NCBI RefSeq assembly: GCF_002837055.1
Contig: NZ_PDKP01000009.1
Span: 1 to 33,264, forward strand
DNA length: 33,264 bases
Direction: 5' to 3'
DNA from: Lactobacillus apis
GTDB lineage: Bacteria > Bacillota > Bacilli > Lactobacillales > Lactobacillaceae
Part shown: piece by piece, positions 31,565 to 33,264 of the stretch
Position numbering within the stretch: the stretch's first letter is position 1
Layout of the letters: each line of letters begins with the position of its first letter
Position numbers and translations under genes: made by a program
The notes under the pieces: generated by a model
What the model saw: only the letters and a program-made list of their open reading frames with translations
What the model was told of the DNA's origin: nothing
Database searches by the model: none

Positions 31565-32662
31565 ATGGATCACAATCATAATCATCCGGACAAGAGTCGG
31601 GTAGAAATACATGTAAAAGATTACAACAAAAAGAAGAAATTGATAGCATGGCTATGTGGATTTATTTTTCTCATAGCCGCTGGTGTTGCTGCATACTCGT
31701 CTTACGTTTATTTTAAAACGAAGAATGCGGTAGACAATACCTATGATAATAATACGCATGTTCAAGTAAAAAACGGCGAATTTAATGGTAAGAAAAAGTT
31801 TGCCGTCTTACTAATGGGTACCGATACTGGAGCACTTGACCGTAAGGAAAAGATTGGCAATACTGATACGCTTATCATTGCAGTTGTTAATCCACAAAAA
31901 AAGCGCTACTCACTAGTGTCTGTTCCCCGCGATACAATGGCGCAAATGGTTGGTGCTGAGCAGTTCCAAGTCGAAAAAATCAATGCTGCCTATCCAATAG
32001 GTGGTGCTAAGATGGCAATGGACAGTGTCTCTGAACTTGTTAACGTACCAATTAAATATTATGCCCTAGTTAATATGAAAGGTATCATGCGTCTTATTCG
32101 CTATGTAGGTGGAATAAATGTCAGACCTACACTTAGTTTTGAATATGGTGGTTATGTTTTCAAGAAAGGACAGCTGACTCATATGGGTGGCGGCGGTGCC
32201 CTTGCATATTCACGGATGCGCTACGACGATCCTGAGGGTGACTATGGCCGTCAGGAACGGCAAAGACAGGTCATTACGACGCTTATTAAAAAGGCCGTTT
32301 CATTAAACACATTGACACAGCTTGATTCGGTTCTAACTTCAATTTCTGGCAATGTTAAAACTAATTTACCATTTGATTCATTGAAGGAGATTGCCTTTAA
32401 TTACCGCAGCTCGACTAAGAATGTTAAAAATGACTATCTTCACGGGCATAACGCAATGGTTGATGGTGCATCTTATCAAGTTCAGTCAACTGAAGAGCTT
32501 CAACGAATTTCTGACTATCTTCGGGCTGAATTAGGCTTAAGTCCCAAAAAGGTTGATAATAATGAAACTTACCAAAACAAGCGAAATAAGGAACACGGCT
32601 TTGATTTCACTGATCTTGCAACGCAGGACTATAATATCTTTAGTGATTATGAAGGACAATAA
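31565..32662 (+). CDS. LytR-CpsA-Psr (LCP) family cell-wall ligase, copy 2
   Basis: 365 residues: a His-rich N-terminus (MDHNHNHPDKSR), a basic stretch, one membrane helix at about 28-50, and the LCP domain with VLLMGTDTG, NTDTLIIAVVNPQ, SVPRDT at 119-124 and MRYDDPEGDYGRQERQRQ. It is close to the copy at 2034 but lacks its Ser/Thr/Asn-rich tail. The catalytic Asp and Arg residues of the family are kept. A PlsY-like gene follows after 19 bases, so cell-wall polymer attachment and lipid synthesis genes are co-transcribed here. The ribosome binding site is weak (AAGAGA). Confidence 0.9.
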   Translation: MDHNHNHPDKSRVEIHVKDYNKKKKLIAWLCGFIFLIAAGVAAYSSYVYFKTKNAVDNTYDNNTHVQVKNGEFNGKKKFAVLLMGTDTGALDRKEKIGNTDTLIIAVVNPQKKRYSLVSVPRDTMAQMVGAEQFQVEKINAAYPIGGAKMAMDSVSELVNVPIKYYALVNMKGIMRLIRYVGGINVRPTLSFEYGGYVFKKGQLTHMGGGGALAYSRMRYDDPEGDYGRQERQRQVITTLIKKAVSLNTLTQLDSVLTSISGNVKTNLPFDSLKEIAFNYRSSTKNVKNDYLHGHNAMVDGASYQVQSTEELQRISDYLRAELGLSPKKVDNNETYQNKRNKEHGFDFTDLATQDYNIFSDYEGQ

Positions 32663-32681
32663 TAAAAGAAGGTGACGATTA

Positions 32682-33264
32682 ATGACGAGACTGCTTGTCG
32701 TTTTAATCGGCTATGCATTCGGATGTATTTTATTTGCCATGCTAGTGGGTCGTTTCTGGCTACATCAAGACCCGACTAAAGTTGGATCTGGGAACCCAGG
32801 AACCGCCAACGTTGGTGCCGTTTTTGGTAAAAAATGGGGTATAATTACTTGCATTGGTGATATTTTTAAAACACTAATTTGCTTACTACTTGTACACTAT
32901 TTTTTAGGAAAAAAGGTAATGTTGACCTATGCAGGTTTAGGACTAATTTTAGGACACTGTTTTCCTTTTTGGGATCATTTTCGAGGTGGCAAAGGAGTAA
33001 CAGTTGCTGTCATTTTAGCGGCTATTTATGATGTTAAAGCTGCGGCAGTAACGCTTTTAATTGCACTTATTTTGACTATTATTCTTAAGAACTTAACGGT
33101 TCCGCCGTTAGTTTTTATTTTATTATTTAGTCTATACGAATTGACTCAACTCAGGGAAGCTGGCATTGTATTATTAATTATTACCTTGATCATGACTTTT
33201 AAATTTAGATATGATTTACGGGACTTTTTTACTGGAAAAGGGAAAAAAGTAGATATTTTATACT
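32682..33264 (+). CDS. PlsY-like acyl-phosphate:glycerol-3-phosphate acyltransferase, divergent (3' end outside window)
   Basis: 194 codons are present, from ATG 32682 with GAAGGTGA upstream, and the frame is still open at the window end. About five membrane helices are seen. The three PlsY loops are recognisable: GSGNPGTANVGAVFGKKWG in place of the usual GSGNIGATN type, then D and K in GDIFKT, and GHCFPFWDHFRGGKGV. PlsY makes lysophosphatidic acid, the first step of membrane phospholipid synthesis. The altered first motif and the operon with LCP suggest a second, specialised copy rather than the housekeeping one. Confidence 0.85.
   Translation, partial: MTRLLVVLIGYAFGCILFAMLVGRFWLHQDPTKVGSGNPGTANVGAVFGKKWGIITCIGDIFKTLICLLLVHYFLGKKVMLTYAGLGLILGHCFPFWDHFRGGKGVTVAVILAAIYDVKAAAVTLLIALILTIILKNLTVPPLVFILLFSLYELTQLREAGIVLLIITLIMTFKFRYDLRDFFTGKGKKVDILY

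Overview
The window looks like chromosomal DNA from a Lactobacillus, most likely of the acidophilus/helveticus/delbrueckii group. It is AT-rich, uses strong AGGAGG-type ribosome binding sites with several TTG and GTG starts, and carries Rho-independent hairpins after most transcription units. It also has typical Lactobacillus families: PepF, paired LytR-CpsA-Psr proteins, NlpC/P60 secreted proteins, a split ThrE exporter, phosphotransferase systems and HflX. I cannot name the species from the sequence alone. I saw no tRNA, rRNA, CRISPR array, insertion sequence or prophage.

Layout. Bases 1-7119: tail of an unknown gene, pepF (minus), a LytR-CpsA-Psr gene with a small membrane protein, an ABC-F ATPase, and a two-gene ThrE-type exporter. 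Two gene-free stretches here (3777-4000 and 6859-7065) each have a good sigma-A promoter and a terminator about 200 bases apart, and are candidate small RNA genes. Bases 7117-14192: a C39-like membrane-anchored peptidase, a multicopper oxidase with a His-rich tail, a protein with a histone-H1-like Lys/Ala tail, a small membrane protein, a Fic toxin broken by a one-base frameshift with its HTH antitoxin, and an O-antigen-ligase-like membrane protein. Bases 14509-17914: a yxeA-like gene, a DUF1430-type membrane protein and its ABC ATPase, a set usually linked to bacteriocin or antimicrobial-peptide export or immunity. A 105-base direct repeat brackets the two ABC genes and includes the 3' end of a second yxeA.

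Bases 17940-21595: a DUF2187-like protein, a guanylate-kinase-like protein, and three tandem NlpC/P60 cell-wall hydrolases, with WalR-type boxes before the first two. Bases 21603-28403: hflX (minus), then araD, a galactitol-type PTS (EIIA, EIIC, EIIB) and a PRD-containing regulator. No kinase or dehydrogenase is present, which suggests that the PTS itself delivers L-ribulose-5-phosphate or a close relative to AraD. Bases 28581-33264: a 14-helix MFS drug exporter, an orphan HicB-like protein, an orphan terminator with a 22-base palindrome, a short mutarotase-like protein, and a second LytR-CpsA-Psr gene in an operon with a divergent PlsY-like acyltransferase that runs off the window.

The theme is cell envelope plus carbohydrate uptake. 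The most unusual items are the two candidate small RNAs, the repeat-bracketed ABC module, the kinase-less AraD/PTS operon and the homopolymer frameshift in the Fic toxin.
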